This document shows positions 33,921 through 41,291 of a stretch of 64,000 nt of DNA, in pieces. The stretch comes from Branchiostoma floridae (Eukaryota > Chordata > Leptocardii > Amphioxiformes > Branchiostomatidae), in NCBI RefSeq assembly GCF_000003815.2, contig NC_049983.1, positions 28,173,175-28,237,174 on the forward strand, read 5' to 3'. Position numbers and translations under genes: made by a program. The notes beneath the pieces are model-generated. The model ran no database searches and was not told where the DNA came from. It was given only the letters and a program-made list of their open reading frames with translations. Positions within the stretch are counted from its first letter, which is position 1, and the number at the start of each line of letters is the position of its first letter.

Positions 33921-36900
33921 ACATCACAATCAAAGGATGTCCTGTGATGTTCACTGCATCATCCTAGGTTAACCTTCCTAATCTCAAACAAAGTTAACTT
34001 TTGATATATTGACTGGTTTGAATGCACTTTTCCACAAGGCAATATTAGCTATATAGTGAGCTATAGGGGTGGGTACCGAGGTCCGGTTCAGGTCCAGAGG
34101 ATCAGGTCCTGGTCCGGACCTGAACCTGGACCTGATTCAGTATGTCGAAACTTGTGAATGGACAATACTCAAAACAACGGTCCATTTCGCTACAAAGAAA
34201 TCTGTTTTGTGGAGTGTTTGATTCCCACTGGCTTTTTAAAATCCTACGAGGCTAACTGCCTCTGTACGACTGACTGCAAAACTGACTATAGGCTCTACTC
34301 TACTTCGCTCTTGTTATTTTCATTGACCGGTAGGCCCCAAAACGTGTGAATGCCTGTTCATTTTCCAATAGGTCCAACAACCGATCCACCAATTTTTTTC
34401 AGGTTCGTTTTTTTCTGGACCGGTCCATTAACATTAAGAAAAACCGGTACCCACCCTTAGTGAGCTACTTAAAGAAACAGTTAGACAGTCAACTCTTTTG
34501 TGTAATGTAATTAGATGCTTTAGGTTGAACACAGATAACAGCCTGGCCTTTTGGATTCCTTCATCAATAACTGTTTACCACCGATATTCTTTTTGCATCA
34601 AACATCACGCGATTGGAATGCCCTCCAGGAATATATAGTCCAAGCCAAAAACTGGGAGGCATACTAGTATAAGAATGCCCTCCATACCAGTCATTTACTT
34701 CAACCAAAGGCTACGTGTTCTTGCCGCCACACAGCAGAGTGGCGGTCAGGGAGTGGAGCCCCTGCCCACTGAGGAGCCAAAAGCCACCAGCTACCAACCA
34801 GCCCCACAAACCACCTGCATCTACACTGTACACCTAGAAAATTACCCCACCCTCACCCCAGTGCCTGAGCCCTCAACCTAATCAGGTATGGCACTCAAAG
34901 GAAGAAGACATTATTTGTTATCCAAAATTTATTGTGCACTAGGACACACCATCACGTGATGATGCGAGTAGAAACAGTCTCCTGGCTCACTGCAGGAATA
35001 ATGAACCCAGGTCGACCAACTAACGAACCAAGCACCATTGGCCTGGTTAGTTAATGGCGTTTGAATCTGTTACATGAATTATAGAAATTGTTTGTATCTC
35101 AATGGATTATATCCCTTTATCCAGCCATTCATACCTGGCCTGAGGAACTCTCTAAACTTGAATTTTATAACTTACATTAAGTTACAATATAATGCTTCCA
35201 GTAACAGGTCAGGTCACCATTCTCTGGTCGGCTTCGTTATAATTATAATATAAGGGGTGTTTGACGGCCCAGTCGGCCTGCTTCTGATTAGACTTCCTAT
35301 GAGTCCTATGAGACTTCATTACCAGAGGGGTTTACCTGCGCTTTTTCGTTGTAAATAACCTAACCCCGTAAAAGTTCCCTGGCGTGCGCTGGTGAACTGG
35401 GCGGACGGGCCACTCTCTCAGCCCCGTAGAGATAGCGACCAGCTCCCGATGGCATAGTTACCAGGCTAGGCACCCGGTTGTGTCACTGTTCGCAGACTAG
35501 TTTTACCACCTAAGATACTAGTAACGTTAGTAGTAGTAGACAAGGAAAGTTGGGTATATAGTGACCACAACGTCAGTATATAAACCGCTCAGGGCTTACA
35601 AAAATGATTTTTCTTGGGGCGAGATGACCGTGAGTGTTACCTATGAGCTACTTCGGGTTTTCAAACCATGATTTTTCCATACTTCATTGTTGGTTATCAA
35701 AGAGAAAACTGAAGCCAGGATTATAAGACCTACCTGTTGAACGTGTTACGTAGAATGAATATGCCTGGAAAGGAGTTTCCAGGCTCATATCGCCGACCGC
35801 CACACACCTTCCGTCCTTCTGTGGGCGCCGCCATGTTGGGTCAGCATCACGGGTTGTTGACCCCGACTCCTGATTATCCCAGCGCGAACTCTTCGCTAAT
35901 CATACGGCCTCAGTCCATAAGAAGGCACTGATCATCCGAACGTATTCGCAAATCATGCCCCATGATTAACAAACCTTCATGATAATAATAACAGAATCGG
36001 GTGGTCAATAGGGAGTCATTGGTCAGGTGGTGACAGGGCTAGCTGTCAGCCATTAGGGAGTCATTGGTCGGGTGGTGGCAGGGCTAGCTGTCAGCCAATA
36101 GGGAGTCATTGGTCAGGTGGTGACAGGGCTAGCTGTCAGCCAATAGGGAGTCATTGGTCAGGTGGTGACAGGGCTAGCTGTCAGCCAATAGGGAGTCATT
36201 GGTGGTGGCAGGGCTAGCTGTCAGCCAATAGGGAGTCATTGGTCGGGTGGTTGCAGGGCTAGCTGTCAGCCAATAGGGAGTCAGTGGTGGTGTCAGGGCT
36301 AGCTGTCAGCTTTTCCGTAATGTAAGATCTTGCAGATGTAGAGTTGTTGCTGCAGAATGCATTTGTGATGGTCTCTTGATTGTGAAAAAGGTTTCGGCTT
36401 AGTTTGCATAAAAAAAGGGCACAAATAAAACAGCAATCGGCGTGTTGGTACTACATGGTTTGCGGGTCCTACATGGTGTGTATGTCCCTTAAATGCCAAG
36501 TTATATACAATTGTTGTCCTTCCCCCCACGACAGGTGTACATCCATTGCACCATGGTGGTCTGCTTCCAGAGCGACCCGGACTCGCGGTGCAGTCAGGGC
36601 TGCATCCCGCCCAGCCGGCGCAGGCGCGCTGTGCCCGACCTGAGCGAGACCCGAGTGCGACGTGCCAGCGAAAGGGACCACATAACAACCATCAGCCAGG
36701 GACCCTTCAAAGTGGAGAATGGAGAAGAAGAAGGTAGCTATAGAATTTGTTTATCAGGAAAATACCACACTGGTTGTGTTGTGACTGTCTACTTTTTAAC
36801 CATAATATGTTTTGTTTTTCATGATTCCTTTCACTAACAGTAATATGTCATGTCATATTCAAAGCTTTTAGAAAGTTTTCTAGTTACATATCATGGTTCA

Positions 36901-37622
36901 TATCATCTTTTCCATGATGGGGAAATTCCAGGTGCTAGTTGCTATTCTGCATGTGCAGATACTGCCCACTACAGCACACAATCAGACAGTATGAACATGA
37001 GGCGTCAGGAGAGAGCCGGAGCACACTGGTGCAGAGTCAGGTAGCAGACAGTATGAAGTTATAATGACCATGATGTGTACACGTGTGTTCCCCCAGCCGC
37101 CCCCCTCCCCACTGTCGGCATCGCTGTGGGCACAGCTGCGGGGATAGCCGGAGTCCTGCTGGTGGCTGCTGCTGCATTCCTGGTGAGGAAGAGACGCGGA
37201 CGTGACGCCAAGGAGCAGGCCGAGGATCGTGTCGGTCAGTACGATGTTCATGCTCCTGACAGAAACTATTGCGAGACGCTTTTTAAAGACTCCTTGTTAA
37301 TGTAGCAAGGCAACAGAAAAATTTAGCTAAGCCATACATAATGTTTTGATTGTCCGTGTGTCATCATTTAGGAAGATTTTAAAAGTATGTGGACAGATTC
37401 TGCCATTAAACTCTACCTACCCCATACTAATAGTTGCAATAAATGCAAAAAATGAGCAAAAAATGAGCCTTTCCCTCACATTTCTGTTCTTTGCTTTAAT
37501 TTGATAAGGTTTTTTTAATACGTCTTTTATTTGATATTGTTTTTATTTCAGGTTTTGACAACTACTCGTTTGAGCTGTGGGGAAAGGACAAGGCTGCCAG
37601 CGCCACCCCCAAACCCGAGTAG
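16179..37622 (+). CDS. Membrane-anchored EGF/FN3/ZP-domain protein (UMODL1/uromodulin-like), 3-prime twelve exons
   Basis: Twelve exons (16179-16301, 16742-16864, 17004-17126, 17368-17634, 17929-18110, 18840-19012, 19288-19390, 19628-19767, 20029-20137, 36535-36733, 37097-37234, 37552-37622) join with matching phases to 583 codons and a stop. Visible residues: three calcium-binding EGF domains (1-123), one fibronectin III domain (124-212), ZP module (213 to about 480) with ten Cys, RRRR furin-type site just after the last Cys, transmembrane segment [20 protein letters not shown], basic stop-transfer RKRRGR and a tail of about 30 residues. ZP proteins are secretory-pathway proteins that polymerise into extracellular filaments after cleavage at the consensus site. 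The domain order resembles UMODL1, but orthology is not shown. The signal peptide and 5-prime exons are not found. The ninth intron is 16.4 kb because of a 15.6 kb insertion. Confidence 0.9.
16381..16470 (-). repeat. LINE 3-prime tail
   Basis: Read on the - strand it ends AATGGAGATCCCAATAAAAC followed by (AAAC)n, a typical LINE 3-prime terminus with a polyadenylation-like AATAAA. It lies in the intron between the first two EGF exons. Confidence 0.6.
16477..16528 (+). pseudogene. Truncated EGF exon copy
   Basis: About 37 bases of intron end plus the acceptor (TATCCACAG) and the first 15 exon bases (ATGTCGACGAATGTG) match the neighbouring EGF exons. After DVDEC the similarity stops abruptly and a stop follows within about 10 codons. 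This is a relic of a fourth EGF exon that lost its body but kept an apparently good acceptor. Confidence 0.75.
16742..16864 (+). CDS. Exon: calcium-binding EGF domain 2
   Basis: Phase 1-1, 41 codons, [18 protein letters not shown] start, acceptor TATCCACAG, donor TG|GTAAGAGC. The first half is almost identical to EGF exon 1, indicating recent duplication or gene conversion. Confidence 0.9.
17004..17126 (+). CDS. Exon: calcium-binding EGF domain 3
   Basis: Phase 1-1, 41 codons, [18 protein letters not shown] start, six Cys, acceptor TATTCACAG, donor CAG|GTATGA. It is more diverged than the first two copies. Confidence 0.9.
17368..17634 (+). CDS. Exon: fibronectin type III domain
   Basis: A phase 1-1 exon of 89 codons, the usual size for a one-exon FN3. 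Landmarks are MTLSWTAS, the [12 protein letters not shown] strand and [13 protein letters not shown], which correspond to the core Trp, the Y-x-V/L-x-Y strand and the tyrosine-corner strand. It is much more GC-rich than the flanking introns. The acceptor (CCTCAAAG) has a poor pyrimidine tract, so the start is slightly less certain. Confidence 0.85.
17929..18110 (+). CDS. Exon: ZP domain, first ZP-N exon
   Basis: Acceptor TTTTCCAG, phase 1 to 0. Contains [14 protein letters not shown], the classic ZP-N opening with Cys1, then [10 protein letters not shown] (Cys2) and LQDCGT (Cys3). Donor GAT|GTGAGT. Confidence 0.9.
18230..18450. repeat. tRNA-derived SINE, body fragment
   Basis: Shares GAGGAGAGCCACAC and AAAAGAGTAGGGGTC with the longer SINE copies at 22255 and 39817. 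The tRNA-like head is absent here. Lies in the intron between the two ZP-N exons. Confidence 0.55.
18840..19012 (+). CDS. Exon: ZP domain, second ZP-N exon
   Basis: Acceptor TGTTTTCAG, phase 0 to 2. Encodes [11 protein letters not shown] and FSKRFRCEF, the last supplying Cys4 in the usual R-C-x-F context of ZP-N. The donor CG|GTAAGT is followed by two partial tandem copies of the exon end (see 19013-19140). Confidence 0.88.
19013..19140 (+). repeat. Tandem partial copies of an exon end with extra splice donors
   Basis: The last bases of the exon plus donor recur twice, giving CCTCG|GTAAGT (intron from 19013), CCTCG|GTAGGT (from 19050) and CCTCG|GTGAGT (from 19117). Extending the exon adds 37 or 104 bases. 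Both shift the frame, and the extension creates a TAA in the first complete codon, so use of the distal sites would truncate the protein. Confidence 0.75.
19288..19390 (+). CDS. Exon: ZP domain, linker region
   Basis: Acceptor TGTTTTAG, phase 2 to 0, 103 bases. Encodes [17 protein letters not shown], joining ZP-N to ZP-C. Donor CAG|GTCTGC. Confidence 0.87.
19628..19767 (+). CDS. Exon: ZP domain, first ZP-C exon
   Basis: Phase 0 to 2, 140 bases. Encodes [11 protein letters not shown] and [10 protein letters not shown] (Cys5) followed by SIIQDG. The L-x-x-C-x-A-T-P-x-x-D-P-x-D pattern is characteristic of ZP-C. Confidence 0.9.
20029..20137 (+). CDS. Exon: ZP domain, second ZP-C exon
   Basis: Phase 2 to 0. 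The junction forms [10 protein letters not shown] (Cys6), then [11 protein letters not shown], the usual ZP-C F-x-F segment. Donor CTG|GTAAAA is only moderate. The next coding exon is 16.4 kb away. Confidence 0.88.
20142..20365 (+). repeat. Minisatellite, left part (40-46 base unit)
   Basis: Five units containing GGCTAGCTGTCAGCCAATA, then GGGAGTCATTGG and an optional TCAGGTGG. The same array continues in the same orientation at 36004-36310, showing that the 15.6 kb element split one pre-existing array. Confidence 0.9.
20366..20684 (+). repeat. Left terminal inverted repeat of the 15.6 kb element
   Basis: About 319 bases inverted against 35685-36003. A 64-codon frame (20438-20632, - strand) is shared with the other arm with two amino-acid differences, but resembles nothing I know and probably reflects DNA identity only. 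Similarity ends after TAATCCAGGCTCCG and a T-run. Confidence 0.85.
20685..21306. other. Interior of the insertion; nothing seen
   Basis: Non-coding DNA between the left TIR and the first exon-like segment, with no repeat that I can define. Confidence 0.5.
21307..21452 (+). CDS. Candidate exon inside the 15.6 kb insertion, unknown protein
   Basis: Bounded by CATAATTCCAG and GAGAA|GTAAGT, a strong donor. The frame reads [19 protein letters not shown] then [16 protein letters not shown] and ends LPFRE. GC and codon character are clearly unlike the AT-rich surroundings. Phase 1 in, 0 out. I do not recognise the family. It could be a nested host gene on the same strand or an exon captured by the mobile element. 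Confidence 0.5.
22255..22480 (+). mobile_element. tRNA-derived SINE
   Basis: The head has an A-box-like TGGCCAAACAGTTAGG and a B-box-like GGTTTGAATCC at tRNA spacing, followed by the body motifs TTAAATGGAGGCCCAGTG and GAGAGCCACACC shared with copies near 18250 and 39980. The internal promoter would be for RNA polymerase III. Confidence 0.7.
22841..23271 (+). repeat. Tandem duplication, about 220 base unit, running into a gap
   Basis: CCAGACTTTGATGTTGGATA recurs at about 22848 and 23067, and the two copies stay nearly identical to the N run at 23272. More copies may be collapsed in the gap. Confidence 0.9.
23272..23371. other. Assembly gap (100 N)
   Basis: Default-size gap at the end of a tandem duplication. 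Confidence 0.98.
23508..23627 (+). CDS. Weak candidate exon inside the 15.6 kb insertion
   Basis: A pyrimidine-rich stretch before AACAAAAG and a donor GGCT|GTAAGT bracket a 120-base phase 1-1 frame containing [15 protein letters not shown] and [16 protein letters not shown]. It could be the next exon of a nested gene with 21307-21452, but the phases need at least one more exon between them. No family is recognised. Confidence 0.22.
23628..25878. other. Interior of the insertion; nothing convincing
   Basis: AT-rich DNA. A TATAAAAGGGC box at 24165 has no coding exon behind it. Frames are short and without domain landmarks. Confidence 0.5.
25879..26340. mobile_element. pogo/Tigger-like MITE with TA target duplication
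   Basis: Ends CAGTCAAACCTGTATTAGCG and (complement) AAGTCAAACCTGTCTATAGC are flanked by TA (25877-25878, 26341-26342). Subterminal GCGGCCAC/GTGGCC motifs repeat internally. The CAGTnnAACCT end and TA duplication are typical of pogo-group Tc1/mariner elements. Non-coding, 462 bases. Confidence 0.7.
26450..27289 (+). repeat. 50-base minisatellite rich in splice-donor-like motifs
   Basis: From about 27035 at least five near-perfect 50-base units contain GGCTTGTTGGTCTGTATACC, then TGGTAAGTACTGTGCAGGTA. Degenerate older units precede them (about 26450-26790), separated by some 200 bases of other sequence. Each young unit carries TGGTAAGTA and GCAGGTAAC on the + strand, the transcribed strand of the host gene. 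The array runs into an 821-base gap. Confidence 0.88.
27290..28110. other. Assembly gap (821 N)
   Basis: A gap of specific length. The left edge is the 50-base minisatellite and the right edge an AC microsatellite, so the hidden DNA is mostly repeats. The 300-400 codon frames that cross it are artefacts. Confidence 0.98.
28134..29487. other. Interior of the insertion; no gene seen
   Basis: AT-rich non-coding DNA. A short hairpin, ACCTCCATGAATATATTATG then GAGGT, lies near 28159-28183, and a 35-base triplicate at 29143-29247. Confidence 0.5.
29143..29247. repeat. Three tandem copies of a 35-base unit
   Basis: Exact or near-exact units starting AAGCATATATAGTTATGGAA at 29143, 29178 and 29213. 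Confidence 0.92.
29488..29619 (-). CDS. Candidate terminal exon inside the insertion, unknown protein
   Basis: On the - strand, after an acceptor-like ACTCAACCCAG, the frame reads [20 protein letters not shown], then [20 protein letters not shown] and stops after GSN. Composition is protein-like and an in-frame stop lies just upstream of the acceptor, as expected for an exon edge. Partner exons are not found. Family not recognised. Could be a captured gene end. Confidence 0.35.
   Translation of the reverse strand, partial: SGHQCVICTHGMAADEKLIMQKWINLFLHGGVIYEHQPSPGSN
29906..30205. repeat. Imperfect CA microsatellite
   Basis: About 300 bases of (CA)n broken by CAGA, CACTCA and CCCG, running into a 100-base gap. 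Confidence 0.95.
30216..30315. other. Assembly gap (100 N)
   Basis: Default-size gap at the end of the CA-rich array. Confidence 0.98.
30316..33245. other. Interior of the insertion; no gene seen
   Basis: Nearly 3 kb of AT-rich DNA without any frame over 60 codons. The only structure noted is a TAGG tetranucleotide run near 31768-31785 and a perfect short hairpin, AGGAGGT-A10-ACCTCCT, near 33179. Confidence 0.6.
33246..33398 (+). repeat. LINE 3-prime end
   Basis: Ends GGCAAAACTGTACAATAAAG followed by GTCTTCATTCGTTTATTCATT, the typical polyadenylation-like end and simple-repeat tail of CR1/L2-type LINEs. Confidence 0.5.
33871..33921. repeat. AT dinucleotide repeat
   Basis: A run of (AT)n/(TA)n with one CA interruption. 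Confidence 0.95.
34064..34459. mobile_element. hAT-like MITE with 8-base target duplication
   Basis: Inverted ends TAGGGGTGGGTACCG and (complement) TAAGGGTGGGTACCG are flanked by GTGAGCTA at 34056-34063 and 34460-34467. The 8-base duplication and TAGGG end are typical of hAT. Contains an internal palindrome around CAGGTCCTGGTCCGGACCTG. It is nested inside the 15.6 kb insertion. Confidence 0.85.
34600..34905 (+). pseudogene. Probable CR1-like LINE C-terminal relic
   Basis: One frame reads [18 protein letters not shown], matching the R-x-W-N-x-L landmark near the end of non-LTR ORF2, and a tail resembling CTCAAAGGAAGAAGA follows. A second frame over the same DNA (34675-34881) is open for 68 codons but has no support. 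Confidence 0.35.
35250..35684. other. GC-richer repeat-like DNA before the right TIR
   Basis: Contains phrases such as GCGTGCGCTGGTGAACTGGG that look transposon-derived. I could not define an element or a frame. Confidence 0.3.
35685..36003 (-). repeat. Right terminal inverted repeat of the 15.6 kb element
   Basis: The inverted partner of the left arm. The inner edge fades around CTTCAGTTTTCTCTTTGATA (complement). Confidence 0.85.
36004..36310 (+). repeat. Minisatellite, right part (40-45 base unit)
   Basis: Seven units of the array begun at 20142, in the same orientation, starting with the duplicated GTCAATA. Confidence 0.9.
36535..36733 (+). CDS. Exon: ZP domain end and furin-type cleavage site
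   Basis: Acceptor ACGACAG, phase 0 to 1. Encodes [11 protein letters not shown], then SRCSQGC, giving four Cys (Cys7, a, b, Cys8) and the run SRRRRA, a furin-type consensus cleavage site. This is the hallmark end of ZP-C and confirms that the frame continues correctly across the large insertion. Confidence 0.9.
37097..37234 (+). CDS. Exon: transmembrane segment
   Basis: Phase 1-1 exon of 46 codons. [20 protein letters not shown] then AFLV forms one hydrophobic helix of about 24 residues, followed by RKRRGR as cytoplasmic stop-transfer. Acceptor TTCCCCCAG, donor G|GTCAGT. Confidence 0.88.
37552..37622 (+). CDS. Terminal exon: cytoplasmic tail and stop
   Basis: Acceptor TTTTATTTCAG. Encodes [17 protein letters not shown] then a Pro-rich end and a TAG at 37620-37622. 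A possible polyadenylation signal, AATAAA, lies at 38239-38244 on the + strand. Confidence 0.87.
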
Positions 37623-37975
37623 TCGGTTCTGGAGTGAAGCACGAAATGTCAGCATGAGAGATGGACTTCAGACCAAATCTCTCGTTCCCTTTCTCAATTT
37701 CTCTTTCTGAATATGACCTTTCTTAAGCTCAGCATCTCTTCCATTCTCAATCTCCTCTTTCTCAGCATCTCCTGTTTCTCGATCTCTAGTAGTGGTTAGT
37801 ATTACGTTCAGTGTTGTCAACTCTCATCTCCCCTTTTCTTAATCTTTCGCCCATTTTTTAACCTTTCTCCATCCCTCTCTCAATCTTTTAACCGCCTCCT
37901 TCTTTCTCAATATTTCTCAATATCACTTACCCCTCTTTCTAAATCTCCCTCTCGTTCTCAATCACTCCAACATAC

Positions 37976-38055
37976 ATACACATGCGCATGCAGGCACACA
38001 CAAACACAGACACACACACACACTCTCTCCCCCCCCCCCCCCCACACCACCCCCA
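37976..38055. repeat. CA repeat and C homopolymer in the 3-prime flank
   Basis: (CA)n, CT dinucleotides and a C-run near 38029-38043. The preceding 300 bases are TCTCAATC-rich pyrimidine repeats, presumably 3-prime UTR or flank of the ZP gene. Confidence 0.9.
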
Positions 38056-38245
38056 CACTCTCACATACTCTCTTTTCACTTGGTCTTCATCCTTATCCCT
38101 GTGTCTTTCTTTATCGTTCCTCATTTGCAATCTTCTGAAGCTATACTTCCTTTCTTTGCATAGATAACCATATTATAACTTAGATAGGAAAGCTGACGAC
38201 AGTTTGAAGCCTAGGGAAATTTGATGGGGAAATCAATTAATAAAC

Positions 38246-38560
38246 CTAGCAGAATTTGTTCACATTATGACTAAATTGATAAAAATTCCAGAGCCTATAG
38301 CACAAAAGGTAATGTCATACATTGGGCAAATTTCAGAACTGAAAATATAAAAGACCATATTTAAGTCAATGTGTCTCGACTATCCAATTATTACCTAGCA
38401 GAATTTGTTCGCTTTCAGTTTGAAAAATTGGTACAAAATCCCAGAGCATATAAGCACAAATGTAATGTCATACATGGGGCAAATTTCAGATTTTCAAAGA
38501 ACCCAACATATTATTAAAGGCCAAATGTAAGTCAATGTGTCAGGACTATCAAATTTATTT
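38246..38560 (+). repeat. Diverged tandem duplication, about 150 base unit
   Basis: Copies starting at about 38246 and 38393 share CCTAGCAGAATTTGTTC, AATGTCATACAT and AAGTCAATGTGTC in order. Confidence 0.8.
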
Positions 38561-39816
38561 CAATGCTGGATGCAAACATGTTAACATATAGACACAGTTG
38601 GTTAGAAGGTGGCAAACTGTTGTCAGCTGAGCAAAAAACCCCAAAAGCAGGCGAAAGGAGCTTTACGGTACCATTGCTGCATCCACAGTGTGACAGTCAG
38701 GGGAGACAAAACCTCCGAGTTCTGTGGAGAATGTTTTGCGAGGATTATGCAGTAATTGTGTTTGACATGGTGGCCACAATATCTGCAGTTTACAACCGTC
38801 AGAGTCAGAGGCAATTACTGAGTTAAGAAAATAGAAGATGAGATGAGGCAGTGAGGCTGGCTGTGAAACATTGTGGGATAGTGGTGTATTACGAAATACT
38901 TAGTGCAAATTGCTAGCAAGCCCATATAGTTCTAATTGTGTTGACATTAACTTTGTCATATTCTGACTTAAATCACCAAATTTGATTCTGTTTCAAGGCT
39001 CTAAATGTAGGTTTCTAGTGTATTATCTTATTTCTACTTACTGTTACTAGATATAACTTTTCATCTTCCAGTAGCTTTTTGATTAAACATTGCTAATACT
39101 GAGGTTATATAAGGTCAGTGTTGTTAGTTTATAGGACACCAGGATGTTAGAAATATGAGGTGTATGAGCATTTTATTAGCTTTTCTGTAGAGTGAGGATC
39201 AGTTATCTTACTTGTAAGAAACAATTTAGAGTTTCTGAGGCAAAAATAATCTAGTCTCATTTATAGAGGTACTGCGGAATTTTGTGTCAGCAATAATTGT
39301 GAGATTAGCCCAGATATCCCCACGGGAAGAGAGAGAAGAGATACCATCATGTACTAAATCCAGAGAAGCGATGTCTTGCTGAACTCACAACTAGAACTGA
39401 TCGCTTAGTTACGTATATCCTATATGTTCATTTAGTTTGAAACTTTTAACATAAGATGTGCAGTTTTGGTACCACACACCTGTGTCTGTTGTCTTTGTGT
39501 CAGATTACATAACTGCTATAGAGACAAACTCCTTAGGAGAATAACTGAAAGTAACGTTACACACTGTCAGGTCAAAAGCTGAATTTTCCCCTCAAGTAGG
39601 AAAGTATAACTTGTACTTAATTGTATTCCACATGATGTAAAACTATAAGCCTCAACAAATATGGTCTGATTAGAATATCGATATTTATACGGAGAGTGTG
39701 TGTGTGTGGGGGGGAGTTTGCAAAAGCCAATAAGACACTCCTTTATGATTAGTTTAGAAGCTGCAAACCTGGCAGAATCCATGCCAATTAAAAATATGCC
39801 AATTAAAAACTTTATT
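38561..39816. other. No gene seen
   Basis: AT-rich intergenic DNA. An 87-codon frame (38563-38826) lacks splice or domain support. Confidence 0.5.
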
Positions 39817-41229
39817 GGGGGTCATTTGGCATAACTGTAGGAAGATTGGCCCATGAACCAGATGTCCTGGGTTCTAATCCGTTGATATCCGATCTTGTTG
39901 GGAAAGACACTTTACGCGACTTTGCTCACTTCACTCGGGTTAAAATGAGTACCTAGCTCAGATAGGACGTTAAATGGAGGTCCTGTGCTTGAGGAGAGCC
40001 ACACGTTCAGCATGTTAAAGAACCCACCACGCTTATGCAAAAGAGTAGGGGTCGTTTCAGGTGTGGTTCAAAACCTACAGTCCTTTGGCCGCACCTGGGC
40101 CAGTTGCTGTCGTATTGAGGTCACCTGATTTAGCGCAAAACAGCAACCGCTCCAGACATTTGTAACAGTCGTATGGAGGTCACCTGAGTTAAATCCTGAG
40201 TAAAACACCTTTGCGATTAACCCTCTAGCACTCGACCTTTTTTGCGACTAAAATGACCGAGTGGGGTCCAAACGGTCCCCAAACTGTTTTGTTCGTAACA
40301 TCTCAGTTCCAATTCCTATCGGTGATCATTATACATACATTGCTTCATCAATGTAAGAGGAATATTTTAACATGTTAAGGTGTTGCTAATTCCACCTCAT
40401 TATCATAATTCATGCAAAAGATCAGAAGGACAATCTTTTGCACTAAACCCATTCTGACCAGAGAGGGGAATTTTGGGGCCCTCAGCAAGCTTTATGTCGC
40501 ATAACTCATGAACGGCTAGTGCTAATGTTACGAAACTTGGTAATGTATCACAAAATATTGTAAGCAAAATATTTTTGTCAATAAAGTAAATTTATCATTA
40601 TTTACGGTTACCATGGCAACGAAATTCTGACAGGCATATTTTTGCAAAACAATTTCCAATTTCGATTTAAACAAGTTTTTTTGTAAACCATGCTTGTTTT
40701 CATACAACAATAAAATTCCATGACTTTTAATGCTATTTTAATGATTCAAAATTTATAATTTATGCTAAGTTCATGACGTCATTAGTCACAAATCCAAGAT
40801 GGCCGCCCTTATAAGCTAAATGACGTCATAATGTCGTCATATTATATGGTGATGACACAGAAGTTTTATAGCAGGATTTAGTTTTACATGTTTACTATTC
40901 TCTGAAAGTTTGGTGGTGATAGGATAAGTAGTTAGGGAGTTAGACTCAAAAGTTTGTTTCAAAACCTGCACTTTTTTTACCCTAGGCGGACTGATCACGG
41001 ACTTTCTTTATAGCTTCCACAGTATTGTACCAATCTTCATAAAAACTTAGGAGAAGGTATAGAAGGTATTGGCAGATAAAGTCACGGAAGGATTTTTTCG
41101 TCAGATAAAAAATGTTCACATGGCACGTCAAAACTTACGCCTGGACCCCACTCGGGTGTTTGAGGGTTAAGCCCAGCCTATTGTGAGCTTGCAATTCAGC
41201 CCCTGCCTGCAAAGAGAGAGAGAGAGAGA
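39817..41229 (+). mobile_element. tRNA-derived SINE interrupted by a TTAA-flanked element
   Basis: The head includes GGGTTCTAATCC (B-box-like). The body has TTAAATGGAGGTCCTGTG, GAGGAGAGCCACAC and AAAAGAGTAGGGGTC. The 3-prime part resumes at 41167 with GCCCAGCCTATTGTGAGCTT and ends in (GA)n. Removing 40221-41166 plus one TTAA restores the continuous phrase TTTGCGATTAAGCCCAGC. Confidence 0.75.
40221..41166. mobile_element. TTAA-flanked TIR element (piggyBac- or Kolobok-like), non-autonomous
   Basis: TTAA at 40217-40220 and 41167-41170 flanks ends CCCTCTAGCACTCGA and (complement) CCCTCAAACACCCGA. Subterminal CCGAGTGGGGTCC is inverted at the other end. The 946-base AT-rich interior has no long frame. 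The CCC start and TTAA target fit piggyBac best. Confidence 0.75.
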
Positions 41230-41291
41230 AGTCGGCCCGTTAATTGTAATATTTCTTTTGCGACTGCCAACATCAGAGACGTCAGACTTAC

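Larger units (their letters stand above)
20366..36003. mobile_element. 15.6 kb TIR-bounded insertion with 7-base target duplication
   Basis: The outer ends are CACCCGATTCTGTTATTATT and its complement. The inverted repeats (20366 to about 20684, about 35685 to 36003) differ at only a few positions by eye. GTCAATA is duplicated immediately outside (20359-20365 and 36004-36010), and the minisatellite unit TGTCAGTCAATAGGGAGTC is restored when the insert is removed. Both sides together therefore entered in one event. No transposase, integrase, polymerase or capsid frame is visible. The interior holds exon-like segments, MITEs, LINE ends, a SINE and minisatellites. The superfamily is open: a 7-base duplication with CA..TG ends fits none of the common groups cleanly. 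It may be a giant non-autonomous or cargo-carrying element, or a long-TIR MITE swollen by later insertions. Confidence 0.85.

Noticed and set aside
20366-36003. Polinton/Maverick identity for the 15.6 kb element
   Set aside because: Size and TIR length fit, but the duplication is 7 not 6 bases, the ends are CA..TG not AG..CT, and no polymerase B, integrase, ATPase, protease or capsid frame is visible.
36850-37044. Extra exon between the ZP end and the transmembrane exon
   Set aside because: The flanking exons already join in phase (1 to 1) and this frame lacks a matching acceptor/donor pair.
38563-38826. 87-codon + strand frame
   Set aside because: No splice or domain support and ordinary base composition.
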